In this document: one piece after another, positions 1-10,450 of the stretch
How positions within the stretch are numbered: the stretch's first letter is position 1
Layout of the letters: each line of letters begins with the position of its first letter
Origin: Terriglobus roseus DSM 18391
GTDB taxonomy: Bacteria > Acidobacteriota > Terriglobia > Terriglobales > Acidobacteriaceae
Reading direction: 5' to 3'
Length of the DNA: 64,000 bases
NCBI RefSeq assembly: GCF_000265425.1
Contig: NC_018014.1
Coordinates: 3,596,001 to 3,660,000, forward strand
The notes under the pieces: model-generated
Databases searched by the model: none
Seen by the model: the letters and a program-made list of their open reading frames with translations, nothing else
What the model was told of the DNA's origin: nothing
Translations under genes and position numbers: made by a program

Positions 1-218
1 GCTGCCCATCCATCCGCTTGGACTACCGGGCTTGTGTGACCGGCGTCACGATCAGGTCGACATAGATGGAGTGAAAAGGATTGAGTTCCAGAGATGCAAC
101 ACATTCCTTCAACGACTGTTGAGAGAATGTAACAGGTCCAGACGACTAGTTAAAACGCCTGCGAAGCTGATTAGGAGCTAATAGGCTGCTTGGCCCATCT
201 TTTGTGATTTGATTAGTA

Positions 219-746
219 CTAGTGCTTACCCCAGTGATCAGACTTCAGTTTTGCGAAGTTCTGCCAGTTTCTCCAGACCGGCGGAGATCCGAAACTTCCG
301 GAGCCGGCGGGTTTACGGAATGCCGCGCTGACTTGCAAAAGCGTCTGAGCGGCTACGAAAGACGGCCAGTAGAACGGGTGACCGCTCATAGAGCCATGAT
401 GTCGGAGGCTCGCGAACACCCCAAATAGCATCGTCAGGAACGCCACCCCCATTAGAACGTGCCACCAACTACTACTGGTGCGGCTGCGCCACTCGTCCAC
501 TGCCTCAGATGACCAACGGCCATTCTGGACCGCATCACGAAGGCGCGAGGCAGCGAAGAACATCATGACCACGCCACCAAAGAACAGGACTGCTACGCAA
601 GCGACCTCAGTCCAGAATGTCAGCTTTGACGCTGGCCGGGGTATTGAATAGATGAGAGCAAATCCAACCGCGCTGATAGCCCCACAAGAGAGCGTAAACG
701 CCACGAGTCGGTCTAGCGAACGGTAAAGCGATTGTGGAATGTCCAA
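219..746 (-). CDS. small multi-pass membrane protein, unknown function
   Basis: I do not recognise the family. The protein has four hydrophobic stretches that look like membrane helices, two near the N-terminus and two in the C-terminal half, separated by a polar loop rich in Trp and Arg. The reading frame can be extended to a GTG at 767, but a TTG at 746 sits six bases after a strong AGGAGG, so I prefer that start. The downstream neighbour on the same strand is the broken LprI-like gene, and no common function is evident. Confidence 0.6.
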   Translation of the reverse strand: MDIPQSLYRSLDRLVAFTLSCGAISAVGFALIYSIPRPASKLTFWTEVACVAVLFFGGVVMMFFAASRLRDAVQNGRWSSEAVDEWRSRTSSSWWHVLMGVAFLTMLFGVFASLRHHGSMSGHPFYWPSFVAAQTLLQVSAAFRKPAGSGSFGSPPVWRNWQNFAKLKSDHWGKH

Positions 747-794
747 CAGACACCTCCTCGAAGCCACCCCTCAGGTCAGAGGCGCTTGACCAAC

Positions 795-1387
795 CTAGTG
801 ATTTCCAAGAATGGAGTCGTAGATGGCGGCGAGTTCCTTCATGTGGGAACGCACCACCATTTGATCCGCCAAGGCGTTTGAGACTGGGGCCTCAGTACCC
901 CCTTTGAACTGATCGTATGCTGCACTCTGGACAGTCTTTCGATAGACGTCCCAGTTTTCCTGAAGCCGGTCGAATTCTGCTGCTTGCTGTGCAGGGGTGA
1001 GCGCTTCACCAGTTGGACCAACCACCGGTGCCGGAGCATCAGCATCCGCGAGCGCCAGAAGCGCGCGTAGGTTTCTGGTCATGGCCTCGTAGTTCGCGGT
1101 CGTAATCTGCGCCTCCTTTCCAAGGCAGGTCACAGCATCAAGAGTCGAACTGGCATCTTTGCAGTCGCCCGCCTTCTCGCGGGCCATCTCCACGATAAAC
1201 GCTGCTTTTGCCGCAGAACTCAGCCTTGTGCGAGCGGCAAGGTATGACTCCCTTTGCAGGCGCTAGGGGATCGTGAGCTTGCACCACGCGGAGATTGAGC
1301 CTGGAGACCTGGAATTAATGGAACGAGCATGACTGAAAACAGTAATCCGAGAAGAGGTCTTAGCACCGTACTCCCTCCGACCTCCAT
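795..1387 (-). pseudogene. LprI-like (DUF1311) secreted protein, frameshifted
   Basis: Two minus-strand frames together make one normal protein. The first frame starts at 1387 and encodes a Sec signal peptide ending around LIPGLQAQ. The second frame, ending at 795, encodes a Cys-containing domain (DCKDASSTLDAVTC) followed by a helical region that resembles lysozyme-inhibitor LprI family proteins of acidobacteria. They join near 1247-1260 if one base is restored in the AAAGGG run, giving SACKGESYLAARTRL. Without the fix the signal peptide frame stops at 1220. The family assignment is by eye and tentative. The break may be a sequencing error rather than decay. Confidence 0.5.
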
Positions 1388-2233
1388 GAACGTATCTGGG
1401 TGCAGAAAACCTGTCGAGGTCCTTACTGGCCCAAGCACGTCGGGCGGCCAGTGGAAGAGATCACTCACGACTACTACGGTCAGCAAACAATGACGGGATG
1501 AGAACTCCCCGGGCTACCGGCTCGCATCGAAAGTGCCGCCATTGAAGTCGTTAGGGCGCGATCGCGTTGAAAATCTGGCGGGGCTGACTGAACGCCACCA
1601 CCCGCCAACTTCCTCACGATTAAACGTCTGTTGTACTTGCGCTGTTCCGTAACTATAAGCCGCGCATCATGGGAAAACGAATTCTGATGGTGCTCATTTT
1701 GCGCCAGCTTTGATTTACGTAACCTTCAATCTATCCGCGGCTTCATCAATGAACTCTCCCTCTGGCGCCTCATCTTGGGCTCGGTAAGGTGATGAAGTGT
1801 ACGTCGCGAGCCCCATAGTGTTTTCTGTGAAGGCTTGATAGAGGTCAGCCAAAGGCAGGTAAATCGTATATCAACAAGCAGCTGTCCTTTATGCGATCGC
1901 CCCTCTCATCATGTCCTGTTCTCCTAAGAGCAAACAATCCTGTCATGGCCCACCAAACTATCTATCGTGCGAACCCTGAAATTCAGGCAGGTTCGAACAT
2001 CATTTGGTTGAACTTGTCGAGAAAGCGGAACCGAAATATCTTGAATGCCTAAGACACCTAGCCTGGTTCGGGCATTGTGTCGTCAACGCTTGTTAGAGAC
2101 GACATCTTGCGCTGTAGCCTTGGAATTCGTTGACTTGAACCCACCGGATGCGTAAAAAACCAGAAGCCTAGAAACGCCACCTAAAGGCGTCCTGAATACA
2201 TAATGGCTTTCGTTTTAACAGTTTGGAGGCACC
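1388..2233. other. intergenic region, no gene supported
   Basis: No frame here looks coding. Just before the TonB receptor there is a TTGACT near 2131 with an A-rich hexamer about 17 bases later, which could be a promoter. A short hairpin (ACGCC/GGCGT) follows near 2174-2190, ahead of the ribosome binding site. Confidence 0.4.
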
Positions 2234-5200
2234 ATGTTCCGCAAGCAATACCTCGTCAGGCCTATTGTTTTGGCCGCCGTAACTATTCCCTTCGTGTTGA
2301 ATGCCGCTGCACAATCTGACAGTTCTTCGCTGTCTGGAACCGTAGTCGATTCTAGTGGTGCGTTGGTCCCCAACGCCAAAGCAACGATCCACAACGAAGC
2401 CACTGGATCCGACAACGTTGTCACGACCAATGCAAGCGGTAATTTCACCGTCCCGAATGTTCGCCCGGGCAGCTATACCGTGAAGGTGGAGGCTCAAGGT
2501 TTCCAGACAGCCACCCTTAGCGCCGTGAACGTCGACGCAAGTATCGGCAAGCATGTTGACATTAACCTGAAGGTCGGCGACGGTGGCGTGTCCGTCAACG
2601 TGGAAGCCAACGTGAATACCGTTCAGACCGAGAGCGCGGTCGTTGGTCAGCTCGTTACGCAGGAACAGGTCAAGAGCATCCAGCTTAACGGTCGCAATCC
2701 GATGTACCTTGCTCAGATGGAGCCGGGCGTGGTGCGAAATGCTCCGATGGCATCGTTCTCGTTCGGCTTGGACAACGGCCTGAACATTGGAGGTGCGCGG
2801 AGCCAGGAAAGCCTGCTTACGCTTGATGGTGCACCCATGGTGCGGACGCGCTCCAATGGTACCTCTGTCGGTGTCGCCGACGTCGACAGCACATCACAGG
2901 TGCAGATCCTGACCAGCAGCTACCAGGCGGAGTACGGCCGTTCAGCTGGTGGACAGGTACGCATGGTCCCCAAGAGCGGTACGTCGGACTTCCATGGTTC
3001 GGCGTTTGAGTATCTGCGGAATAACTTTTTCAATGCGAACACCTGGCAGCGTAAGTTGCCCGGCAATGCGCTCAACATTCAGCAGCATCCGCAGTCGTTC
3101 CGTTACAACCAGTTCGGTTTCAACATCAACGGCCCCGGCTACATTCCCGGCTTCCTGAACAAGAGCAAGACACACCTCTTTTTTCTCTTCGGTCAGGAAT
3201 ATACGAAGTACGTGCAGGACGAGACCGTCTTCCGCAAGGTGCCAACGACGCTAATGCGTAACGGCAACTTCAGCGAACTGCTAGGACCGAATATCTTCTA
3301 CAGCGGTGTGCAGCAGATCGTCGATCCGAATACAGGTCTGCCCTATCCCAATAACACGATCCCGGCGGCACAGCTCAGCCAGAACGGTCTGGGCCTGCTC
3401 CGTGCGTTCCCGAACCCGAACGCCTCCGGCAGCAACTACAACTGGCTCGATTCTGCACCAAACATTCAGAACCAGCGCAAAGACACCCTCGTCGTTGACT
3501 GGATTCCGTCCGACCCGCACCGCATCCGCTTGAGCATCCTGAACTACGCGTTCAACCAGGTGTCGCCACACAACGGCAACTTCAATCTGCTGCCGCAGCT
3601 CTGGCAGCGGCCGAATCAGATCGCAGTTCTTCACTACTCGTGGAACATCAACCCGACGATGGTGAATGAAGCAATTGCTTCAGCTGCGTCCGACCATGTG
3701 ACGATCGACATCGATCAGACCAAGGGCGGCGCGAATCGTACTGCGTTCGGCATCAACTATCCGTACCTGTACTCGGCTGCAACCAAGAACATCCCGAACA
3801 AGATCCCGACCGTGCAACTCCCCAACTTTGATCTGCTGGATGGCACGCCCTATCCGTCGCGTTCGGGTGGCATTGTGTATAGCTTCGCGGACAATCTGAC
3901 GAAGGTATGGGGAAACCATACGGCAAAGATCGGCGTTGTGGCGGAGTACTCTGGCGAGAACAATTTCGACCAGATCACCGTGTCGAACACACCCGGTTCC
4001 ACCAACAACCAGAACGGTAAGTTCACCTTCACAGATACGCGCACGGGCGGCGTAACCAGCAATGCCGGCGTTGCGAATGCTGCCCTCGGACTCTTTGATT
4101 CTTACGGCGAGATCGGCCAGCGTTCGTACACGCTGTACCGCTCCTGGATGTACGAGGGTTTCCTGCAGGACACCTGGCACGCGACATCCAAGCTGGTGAT
4201 CGAGGCGGGCGTACGTTACAGCTGGTACAACCCGTACTATGCCAAATGGGGCAATCAGTCCGTCTTTAGCCAGAAGGACTACAGCAACGGTCTTGCTGCA
4301 ACGGTTAACCCGGTTACGGGTGTTGTTACCGGAACCGATCAGCAGCGCCTTAATGGCGTTGTGATCCCGGGAAGCGGATTCCCTAGCAGCGCCAATGGTC
4401 ATGTCTCTGCGGACATCCTAAACAATGGATATGCATACCTATTCCGCGGCTATAGCGACCAATACTCTCCTACGGTCAAGACAAACATCCAGCCACGATT
4501 TGGACTCACCTATCAGGTGCATCCCGGTATGGTGGTCCGCGCAGGCGGTGGCCGTTATGTTCAGCGCCTTGGCATCACCGACAACGTTTTCACCGGTGGC
4601 AACACGCCGTTTCAGCCATCGTCAACTGTGCAGCTCGGCCGCGTCGACGCACCCGGTGGAGCAGGAGCGAACAACTTCCCGCTCAACTACTCGTCGCAGG
4701 CCTACAACTACCCCAGCCCCGAAGCGTACAACTGGAACCTGACCGTGGAACAGGAAGTACCTGCCCTTGGTGTGCTGACCATGTCCTACGCTGGCCGTAA
4801 GGGCATCCACCTGGAAAACATACTGAATGCCAACCAGCTTCAGCCAGGCACGGTGCAGGCAAATCCCGGCATCAACCAGGATGCTCTCCGTCCGTACAAG
4901 GGCTTCTCCAACATTAACCAAGCCACTAACACTGGCGCATCGAACTACAACTCGCTGCAGGTCAACCTCCGCCGTCGCCTGACAAAGGGTCTGCTCTACG
5001 GTGTGGCATACACATGGTCGCGTTCGTTTGATTTCGGCTCCAGCAACGGTACGAACCTGCCGAATGCGTTCGACAAGAACATTAATTACGGCCGCAGCGA
5101 CTTCGATGCGACCCATGTCTTTCTTGCAAACTTCGTCTACAACATCGATCAGTTCAACCACTCGGAGCACCTCATCAACCGTGCGGTTCTGGGTCGGTGG

Positions 5201-5692
5201 CAGTTCTCCGGAACGCTGCAGGCGCAGACTGGGCAACCTCAAAACGTAACGACCAGTGTGGACTTTGCGGGCGTCGGACCTGGTTCGGGCGCACAAATTA
5301 TCCCCCTGACCAAACGCGTGCAGACCTATAAGGGTTTCGCGGGCCAGACAGGAACGGCCAAGTGGTTCGACACGTCGGCCTTCGTTACCTCGAACGCTGT
5401 GTTAACGACGCAATACGCAGGTAAGTTTGCTGGCCGCGGATCTCGTAACCAGATTATCGGTCCCGGTTTCCAGAGCTACAACGCAGCTTTGAACAAGAGT
5501 TGGACGCTTGTTCCGGGCCACGAAAACACGTTGCTCACCTTCCGTGCCGAGGCTTTCAACCTGCTGAATCACCCCACAGCGGATAACCCAGACACTGGCT
5601 ACACATCAGGCACCTTTGGCCAGAGCACCACAAAGGGCCAAACCTACGGCGCAGACCGTCAGTTCCAGTTCAGCCTGCGCCTCGGGTTCTAA
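2234..5692 (+). CDS. TonB-dependent receptor, Oar-like, with carboxypeptidase regulatory-like N-terminus
   Basis: This 1152-residue outer membrane protein has a signal peptide (about 1-26, ending LNAAAQ). A carboxypeptidase regulatory-like beta-sandwich follows at about 31-115, then a plug domain (about 120-260, including SIQLNGRNPMYLAQMEPGV) and a long beta-barrel that ends in the aromatic terminus FSLRLGF. This is the usual acidobacterial Oar-type receptor, thought to import large substrates such as oligosaccharides or peptides with TonB-ExbBD. The substrate cannot be read from the sequence. ATG at 2234 follows GGAGG at 2225. The gene stands alone and ends in a strong terminator. Confidence 0.93.
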   Translation: MFRKQYLVRPIVLAAVTIPFVLNAAAQSDSSSLSGTVVDSSGALVPNAKATIHNEATGSDNVVTTNASGNFTVPNVRPGSYTVKVEAQGFQTATLSAVNVDASIGKHVDINLKVGDGGVSVNVEANVNTVQTESAVVGQLVTQEQVKSIQLNGRNPMYLAQMEPGVVRNAPMASFSFGLDNGLNIGGARSQESLLTLDGAPMVRTRSNGTSVGVADVDSTSQVQILTSSYQAEYGRSAGGQVRMVPKSGTSDFHGSAFEYLRNNFFNANTWQRKLPGNALNIQQHPQSFRYNQFGFNINGPGYIPGFLNKSKTHLFFLFGQEYTKYVQDETVFRKVPTTLMRNGNFSELLGPNIFYSGVQQIVDPNTGLPYPNNTIPAAQLSQNGLGLLRAFPNPNASGSNYNWLDSAPNIQNQRKDTLVVDWIPSDPHRIRLSILNYAFNQVSPHNGNFNLLPQLWQRPNQIAVLHYSWNINPTMVNEAIASAASDHVTIDIDQTKGGANRTAFGINYPYLYSAATKNIPNKIPTVQLPNFDLLDGTPYPSRSGGIVYSFADNLTKVWGNHTAKIGVVAEYSGENNFDQITVSNTPGSTNNQNGKFTFTDTRTGGVTSNAGVANAALGLFDSYGEIGQRSYTLYRSWMYEGFLQDTWHATSKLVIEAGVRYSWYNPYYAKWGNQSVFSQKDYSNGLAATVNPVTGVVTGTDQQRLNGVVIPGSGFPSSANGHVSADILNNGYAYLFRGYSDQYSPTVKTNIQPRFGLTYQVHPGMVVRAGGGRYVQRLGITDNVFTGGNTPFQPSSTVQLGRVDAPGGAGANNFPLNYSSQAYNYPSPEAYNWNLTVEQEVPALGVLTMSYAGRKGIHLENILNANQLQPGTVQANPGINQDALRPYKGFSNINQATNTGASNYNSLQVNLRRRLTKGLLYGVAYTWSRSFDFGSSNGTNLPNAFDKNINYGRSDFDATHVFLANFVYNIDQFNHSEHLINRAVLGRWQFSGTLQAQTGQPQNVTTSVDFAGVGPGSGAQIIPLTKRVQTYKGFAGQTGTAKWFDTSAFVTSNAVLTTQYAGKFAGRGSRNQIIGPGFQSYNAALNKSWTLVPGHENTLLTFRAEAFNLLNHPTADNPDTGYTSGTFGQSTTKGQTYGADRQFQFSLRLGF

Positions 5693-5712
5693 CAACTAGC
5701 GATACGTCAGTT

Positions 5713-5746
5713 AACCCGGGTTTCGCTAATAGCGGAACCCGGGTTT
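5713..5746 (+). terminator. rho-independent terminator of the TonB receptor gene
   Basis: A near-perfect hairpin with a stem of 15 pairs (one mismatch) around an AATA loop begins 20 bases after the receptor stop codon and is followed by TTTT. Confidence 0.85.
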
Positions 5747-6539
5747 TCTGCGAGCCTGCTAGTGGCCGAGATTGCCAGGTATCTCAATCGCTCGCTCTTG
5801 CTATGACTAACTGCAGTGCAGCAGCAGTCGCTTAGGCTCATCTGCCCGGCTAAGCACTCGTCCCACTTGTACCGCACTTCATTGACCACCGCGGCGCGCA
5901 TCGATCTCCCACGCGTTAGTTCTCCGGCGATCGCGCAGCGTAGTTGTTCCTTGGTGTCGGATTTTACTATCACCGGCAGAACAGTAGCAGCGCTATAGCC
6001 GCTTGAGTGCGAGCCCTCTGACTGGTCTAGTTTTAGACACGTGGCGGCTGCCTCGGTCAACGCTTCTCTTCATGGCTTGGCACCGCGGGAGATACGGCGG
6101 CAATATGAAGATCTCTCTCTTGACTGCTTTCACGTATTAGAGACAGGATGCGATGGTTTTGTTCCGGCTGCAGCAGCATAAGCCACCCAAAGTTATATAG
6201 AGAGAGGCTACCGAGAACCCGGTCGCCTCTTTTCCGCGCGCGATGAATGCGACGGCCTATAGATGCTTCAAGCCTTTCCAAGGCTTGTAGTGAAGAAGTG
6301 GGGAGCCAAAGTCATCTTGCTCTTCTTCACTGTTTCTATGTTCGGATCCGATCCCACGCAAGTCCCGCTTCCACGCCGCCGGACGGGCGTTCACCTTCTC
6401 AGCCTTGCGACTTCCGTCCGACTAATCGACCGTGCTGAACCCAGCAGCGGAAACACCAACCTTTGCGGGGATGGGACCGAGATAGAGCGTTTCGCGAATG
6501 AGCAGACCGACGAGCAGCTCGTGAGTTCTGCGAATCCAT
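5747..6539. other. intergenic region, no gene supported
   Basis: Several short open frames occur on both strands, none with recognisable domains, good start signals or convincing composition. I see no RNA gene or repeat here. Confidence 0.35.
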
Positions 6540-7022
6540 CTAGCTTGAGCTCGCCTGCCTGCCAAAGAGCTTCTGGCGCATCATCGCCTCCAGGTTTTCT
6601 GGAGAAGCCAACGGGCTCGCAGGCACAGCCGTGACTTCTTCCGTCGAGCTACTCGGTACCATATAAACGACGACTCCGTTAAAACGTGGCGCAGCAAGCG
6701 CTCGCGGTTCAGGAACAAACGGCTTGATCGCGCGGCGGTACTCCCGTTTCTGTTTAGGGGGCAACACTGTTACCGCCGGTTCTGGTGTTCTTACAGACGT
6801 GTCCCGTGTCGTCGGTAACAGCAGAGCGTTTTGAACAGGGGCGTCCTCAATCGGCTGGTCAGCCTTCGACCGCACTAAAGAAACTCTCTTTGTCGGCCGT
6901 TCTTTCGAGCGAATGTGATCGATGCGAGATGCCGACAGAACTGTGCTGGCGAGGATATTCCGTACTTGGATTAGCTTGTGGAGCTCCGCATCAATCTCGC
7001 GGAGGATTGCCGAATATTGCAT
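6540..7022 (-). CDS. small basic protein of a local paralogous family, unknown function
   Basis: A 160-residue protein that begins MQYSAILREIDAELHKL, a predicted coiled-coil or helical start. A Lys/Arg-rich stretch follows, then a conserved middle (TVLPPKQKREYRRAIKPF) and a C-terminal helix ending RQKLFGR. It is clearly paralogous to the gene at 9364-9933 and shares its N-terminal helix pattern with the AT-hook protein at 29858-30166. The basic composition suggests nucleic-acid binding, but this is inference. Its start is only about 140 bases from the divergent oxidoreductase gene. Confidence 0.65.
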   Translation of the reverse strand: MQYSAILREIDAELHKLIQVRNILASTVLSASRIDHIRSKERPTKRVSLVRSKADQPIEDAPVQNALLLPTTRDTSVRTPEPAVTVLPPKQKREYRRAIKPFVPEPRALAAPRFNGVVVYMVPSSSTEEVTAVPASPLASPENLEAMMRQKLFGRQASSS

Positions 7023-7163
7023 AGCTCAAGCATAGAGACTTTTGAGCCACAGTACTATCGCCCGAATTCTATCGACGCAGACCGCGGCGCTTGGCCGCGC
7101 CTTGGCACGCTATGGCATGGCCTGGCCGTCTCCGTTTGCTTGAGGCGTCGCATCCCACATCTC

Positions 7164-8447
7164 ATGGTTGAGAGCGAGAACGTCGCAGCGCACGAGGTGA
7201 TAGGCACATCACGGCGCGACTTCCTTCGGAGAACGGGCGGAGCTGTCGCTGCCGTGACAGCATTGGGAACTTCTGCAGCGCAGGAGAAGCCGAATGCAGC
7301 GAACGAGGTTCAGCTATCGCAGATTCATGCGAGCAGCGAGGCGCCGGAGAAGGCTCCGGGGCCATTTCTGCCGGCGAACAAGCGGGTCGGTTTTGCGATT
7401 GTTGGTCTTGGACGTTTGTCGATCAACCAGATCCTGCCGGCGTTTGCGAAGAGCGAGTCGTGCAAGCCGGTGGCGCTGGTAAGTGGGGACCGTGCGAAGG
7501 CTTTGAAGCTTGCCGCGCAGTACGGGATCGCGGATTCGAATATTACGGACTACGCGGGCTTTGAGAAGTTGAAGGAGATGCCCGGTGTGGATGTGATCTT
7601 CATCGTGCTGCCGAACGGTATGCATCGGGAGTTTGTGGTGCGGTCCGCGAAGATGGGCAAACACATCCTTTGCGAGAAGCCGATGGCGAACAGCGTGGCG
7701 GAGTGCGAGGAGATGATCGCCGCATGCAAGGCTGCAAATGTGAAGCTGATGATCGCGTATCGGCAGCAGTATGAGCCGATCAATCGCACGCTGGAGAAGG
7801 CTGTGCGGGAGGGAAAGATTGGGACGCTGCGCAGCATTGTGGCTTCGAATTCGCAGGACCAGGGCGATCCGACCCAGTGGCGTTTGAACAAGAAGCTGGC
7901 GGGCGGCGGCGCGATGCCGGATGTGGGGATCTATTGCCTGAATGCGGCGCGCTTCCTGTCGGGGATGGAGCCCGTAGAAGTTTTCGCAACCATCGTGCAG
8001 CCGAAGGATGATCCGCGATTTCGCGAGGTGGAGGCGCGTTGCGAGGTCATCGCGCGGTTCCCGAACGACGTTACGGCGACGTTCACGACTGCGTATGACA
8101 CGCACCGTTCCACGTTTCTGCGGCTGGAGGGGTCCGATGGTTTTGCCGAGATGGATCCGGCCTTTGGGTATCACGGAGCGAAGCTGCGGTTCGTGAAGTT
8201 GATGGATGGCAAGGATACGGAGATGGCTCCGTCGATCGAGGAAGAGGATCAGTTCGCGTTAGAGATGGATCACATGGCGTCATGTGTGACGAACAACCAG
8301 CAGCCCCATACCGCGGGTGAAGAGGGTTTGCAGGATCAGCGGATCATTGAGGCGATCTACAGGTCCGCTGCTACCGGCAGGAGTGTGAAGGTGGTGCCGC
8401 CCGCGGGCTCAACGCGTGGACCTGCGCTGCCTCCCGTGGAACGTTAG
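7164..8447 (+). CDS. Gfo/Idh/MocA family oxidoreductase, Tat-exported
   Basis: This 427-residue NAD(P)-dependent sugar dehydrogenase-like protein starts with a twin-arginine signal (SRRDFLRRTGG) about 18 residues after ATG 7164. The open frame continues upstream to 6978, but that stretch has no domain and would overlap the divergent gene. A Rossmann fold follows (FAIVGLGRLSINQILPAF), then the family motif CEKPMAN and the C-terminal alpha/beta domain (GGGAMPDVGIYCLNAARF). Periplasmic members of this family act on sugars or glycosides in Bacteroidota and Acidobacteriota; the substrate is unknown here. It appears monocistronic. Confidence 0.9.
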   Translation: MVESENVAAHEVIGTSRRDFLRRTGGAVAAVTALGTSAAQEKPNAANEVQLSQIHASSEAPEKAPGPFLPANKRVGFAIVGLGRLSINQILPAFAKSESCKPVALVSGDRAKALKLAAQYGIADSNITDYAGFEKLKEMPGVDVIFIVLPNGMHREFVVRSAKMGKHILCEKPMANSVAECEEMIAACKAANVKLMIAYRQQYEPINRTLEKAVREGKIGTLRSIVASNSQDQGDPTQWRLNKKLAGGGAMPDVGIYCLNAARFLSGMEPVEVFATIVQPKDDPRFREVEARCEVIARFPNDVTATFTTAYDTHRSTFLRLEGSDGFAEMDPAFGYHGAKLRFVKLMDGKDTEMAPSIEEEDQFALEMDHMASCVTNNQQPHTAGEEGLQDQRIIEAIYRSAATGRSVKVVPPAGSTRGPALPPVER

Positions 8448-9363
8448 TCCCGGTTGCCCACAGCATGCAGTCTAGGTAGGACTAAAATTTCGAGCACCAC
8501 AGGGCAAGATGTTCAGGACTTTATAGCTCTTCTAATCTAGAAGAGTGCCGAGCGGCTTCATCTTAATTCACGTACCTTGTGATGAGTGATCATCTTTGCA
8601 CGACTGCCTTTTAACCAGGGCAGCGCAGCCCTCTTCGCTCGGCGTGCTAACGCCTGGCAAGACTGGATCATTACAGGAGATGCGTACGGTCGCGAGTACC
8701 GAGTAAGTTCTGAGTAGAGCTGTGACATTGAACCGCGCGAAGGCAGGGACACGATAGTCTCGCAGAATCAGGTAACAGCCATGGCGAGCGTTTCCCTGCT
8801 GTTGTGCTGCTAGGGCCAGAGTCATGCTCAACCTGATTCAAAGTCTTGCAACCGCGCTACACTCGGCTTCTTAGCTTTAAACTTTGTTCACGTCGCTGGG
8901 AAGCGACGTCAGTCTCCCGTTCTGCCTTGCAAGCTTCACAGTTCCGTATGTGATCCTTCAACCAAGATCTCGTCCACCTGACTGCGTCCCTCGCTTGCTC
9001 AAGTTCAGACTCGAACCTACGACTTGTACGTCGAATCCTTGGGCGCGAGGCTTCAACTCGACGAACGTAGATTTCGGCGTTTCCGACTACCCTTCTCCAC
9101 AGAGCTAACGCAGAACATTCCATCGGTCGCAATCTTACAAGAGGTTCACAATAGTCGCCTCGGACGTGAAGTCCAGCCCTTTTTAGGGCAGCAGTTTCGC
9201 GGCATTATCACCTGTCGTAGGAGGTCGTCGCTACAGAGGTATCCCCTAGGGCTAGGATCGTAGGCGGCCTTCACAGTGCTGTGTGTGGAGCCGTAGCGGA
9301 GAGTGATCCTGGCCCGCGACAGCGCTAGCGCCCTGTCATCAACGTGCCCGAGGGCCTGTCTGC
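8448..9363. other. intergenic region, no gene supported
   Basis: About 0.9 kb without a convincing gene. Minus-strand frames at 8568-8831 and 8857-9132 are partly protein-like but have no recognisable domain or start signal. A GTTCGAGTC-like string near 9004-9014 (minus strand) does not fold into a tRNA. Confidence 0.35.
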
Positions 9364-9933
9364 CTACCTTGCAATGGTCGCCCTGGAGTCTTTGCGCGGG
9401 TCCACGATGCCCCTTGGGCAGCAGCAGCCTCCGGGAACTGCTCGATTGATAGCGCACATCACCCGCTGACATAACAGTTTTTGGCGTATCAGTGCCTCTA
9501 GCTCGGCTGGAGAACTCGATGGGCTTGCCGGCACGACCGAGACAGCCCTTGTTGAGGTGCCCGGCGCCATGTAAACGACCACCTCGCTTGACCGAGGCGC
9601 AGCAAGCGCTCGCGGCTCGGAAATATAGGGCTTGGCTGTACGACGGTACTCCCTCTTCTGTTTAAGAGGTAATACCGTCACTAGGGGTTCGGGGATGCTT
9701 ACAGCTTCGGCCCCTATAGCGGTCATCAGGCGGATGCTCGGAATGAGAGGGACCGACTCGACCGGCGCTGTGTCTTTAAGTGGCATGGAAGCAACTCGTT
9801 TCGTCAACCGCTTCTTTGGACGACTGCGATGGAGATCTGGGGTAGGTTCGACTATGCTCGCGAGGATCGCCCGCGCTTGGCTTAGCTTGCCGAGCTCCGC
9901 ATCAATCGCGCGGAGGATTGCTGAATAATCCAC
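9364..9933 (-). CDS. paralogue of the 6540-7022 small basic protein
   Basis: A 189-residue protein starting MDYSAILRAIDAELGKL. It matches the gene at 6540-7022 along most of its length, including the TVLPLKQKREYRRTAKPY block and the LEALIRQKL helix. It carries about 30 extra C-terminal residues after the point where the paralogue stops, so its stop may have been lost or the frame shifted near 9450. The duplicated pair brackets the oxidoreductase gene and a stretch of non-coding DNA. The function is unknown. Confidence 0.6.
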   Translation of the reverse strand: MDYSAILRAIDAELGKLSQARAILASIVEPTPDLHRSRPKKRLTKRVASMPLKDTAPVESVPLIPSIRLMTAIGAEAVSIPEPLVTVLPLKQKREYRRTAKPYISEPRALAAPRSSEVVVYMAPGTSTRAVSVVPASPSSSPAELEALIRQKLLCQRVMCAINRAVPGGCCCPRGIVDPRKDSRATIAR

Positions 9934-10159
9934 AGCTCAAGCATAAGAACTTTCAAGCTATGCAGGATCGTCCGGGATATGCCCCTTGGTCCTAGCGAAC
10001 CGTGCGACGTCAAATTGCGTGACGGAAGCGGCGATGGCACAGATTAATGACAACTCTTAGAGATGCTTATGAAGAGCAAGTCACCAGATTGAGCGCGACT
10101 CGATGCAGAGCTTCCCCAGGCGGGCACCGTGGCGCCAGAATGAAGCACCCAAATGAGCG

Positions 10160-10435
10160 GTGGACCCCACTGATGTGAAAGCCAAGGTATCTCTCCTGCT
10201 GGAGCCATACGTAAGATGGTCGCTTGTCCTTAGTGGTATGGGCAAGAGGTCCGGAACAATGAACAATCCAGACTGGAGTGGCCTTGGCCTGGGTGCAGTT
10301 ATGAGAAGCGAAGAACACCTCCGCAGTGCGATTGATCGTCTCTCGACCCTGAAGTTTCGCAGACCGGAGTTCCCTGGAGGTCTGGAACTCGAGTACCAGC
10401 TCGAGGCGCAGGAGTTTCGCGCCAAGCGAATGTGA
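10160..10435 (+). CDS. hypothetical 91-residue ORF in frame with the GGDEF gene
   Basis: An open frame from a GTG at 10160, with no recognised domain. It ends in a single TGA and the same frame then continues directly into the diguanylate cyclase gene. It could be a separate small gene, the missing N-terminus of the cyclase cut by a point mutation, or chance. Confidence 0.25.
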   Translation: MDPTDVKAKVSLLLEPYVRWSLVLSGMGKRSGTMNNPDWSGLGLGAVMRSEEHLRSAIDRLSTLKFRRPEFPGGLELEYQLEAQEFRAKRM

Positions 10436-10450
10436 CTTGACAGTTCGATA

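Noticed and set aside
3680..4402. Long minus-strand ORF inside the TonB receptor gene
   Set aside because: It is a shadow of a strongly supported plus-strand gene and has no domain.
5707..6060. Minus-strand ORF next to the receptor terminator
   Set aside because: Its end lies inside the terminator hairpin, and there is no domain or good start site.
7314..8174. 286-residue minus-strand ORF
   Set aside because: Arg/Leu/His-rich shadow of the Gfo/Idh/MocA gene.
9000..9045. tRNA-like string on the minus strand (GGTTCGAGTC)
   Set aside because: The T-arm stem does not pair and no acceptor or anticodon arm can be formed.
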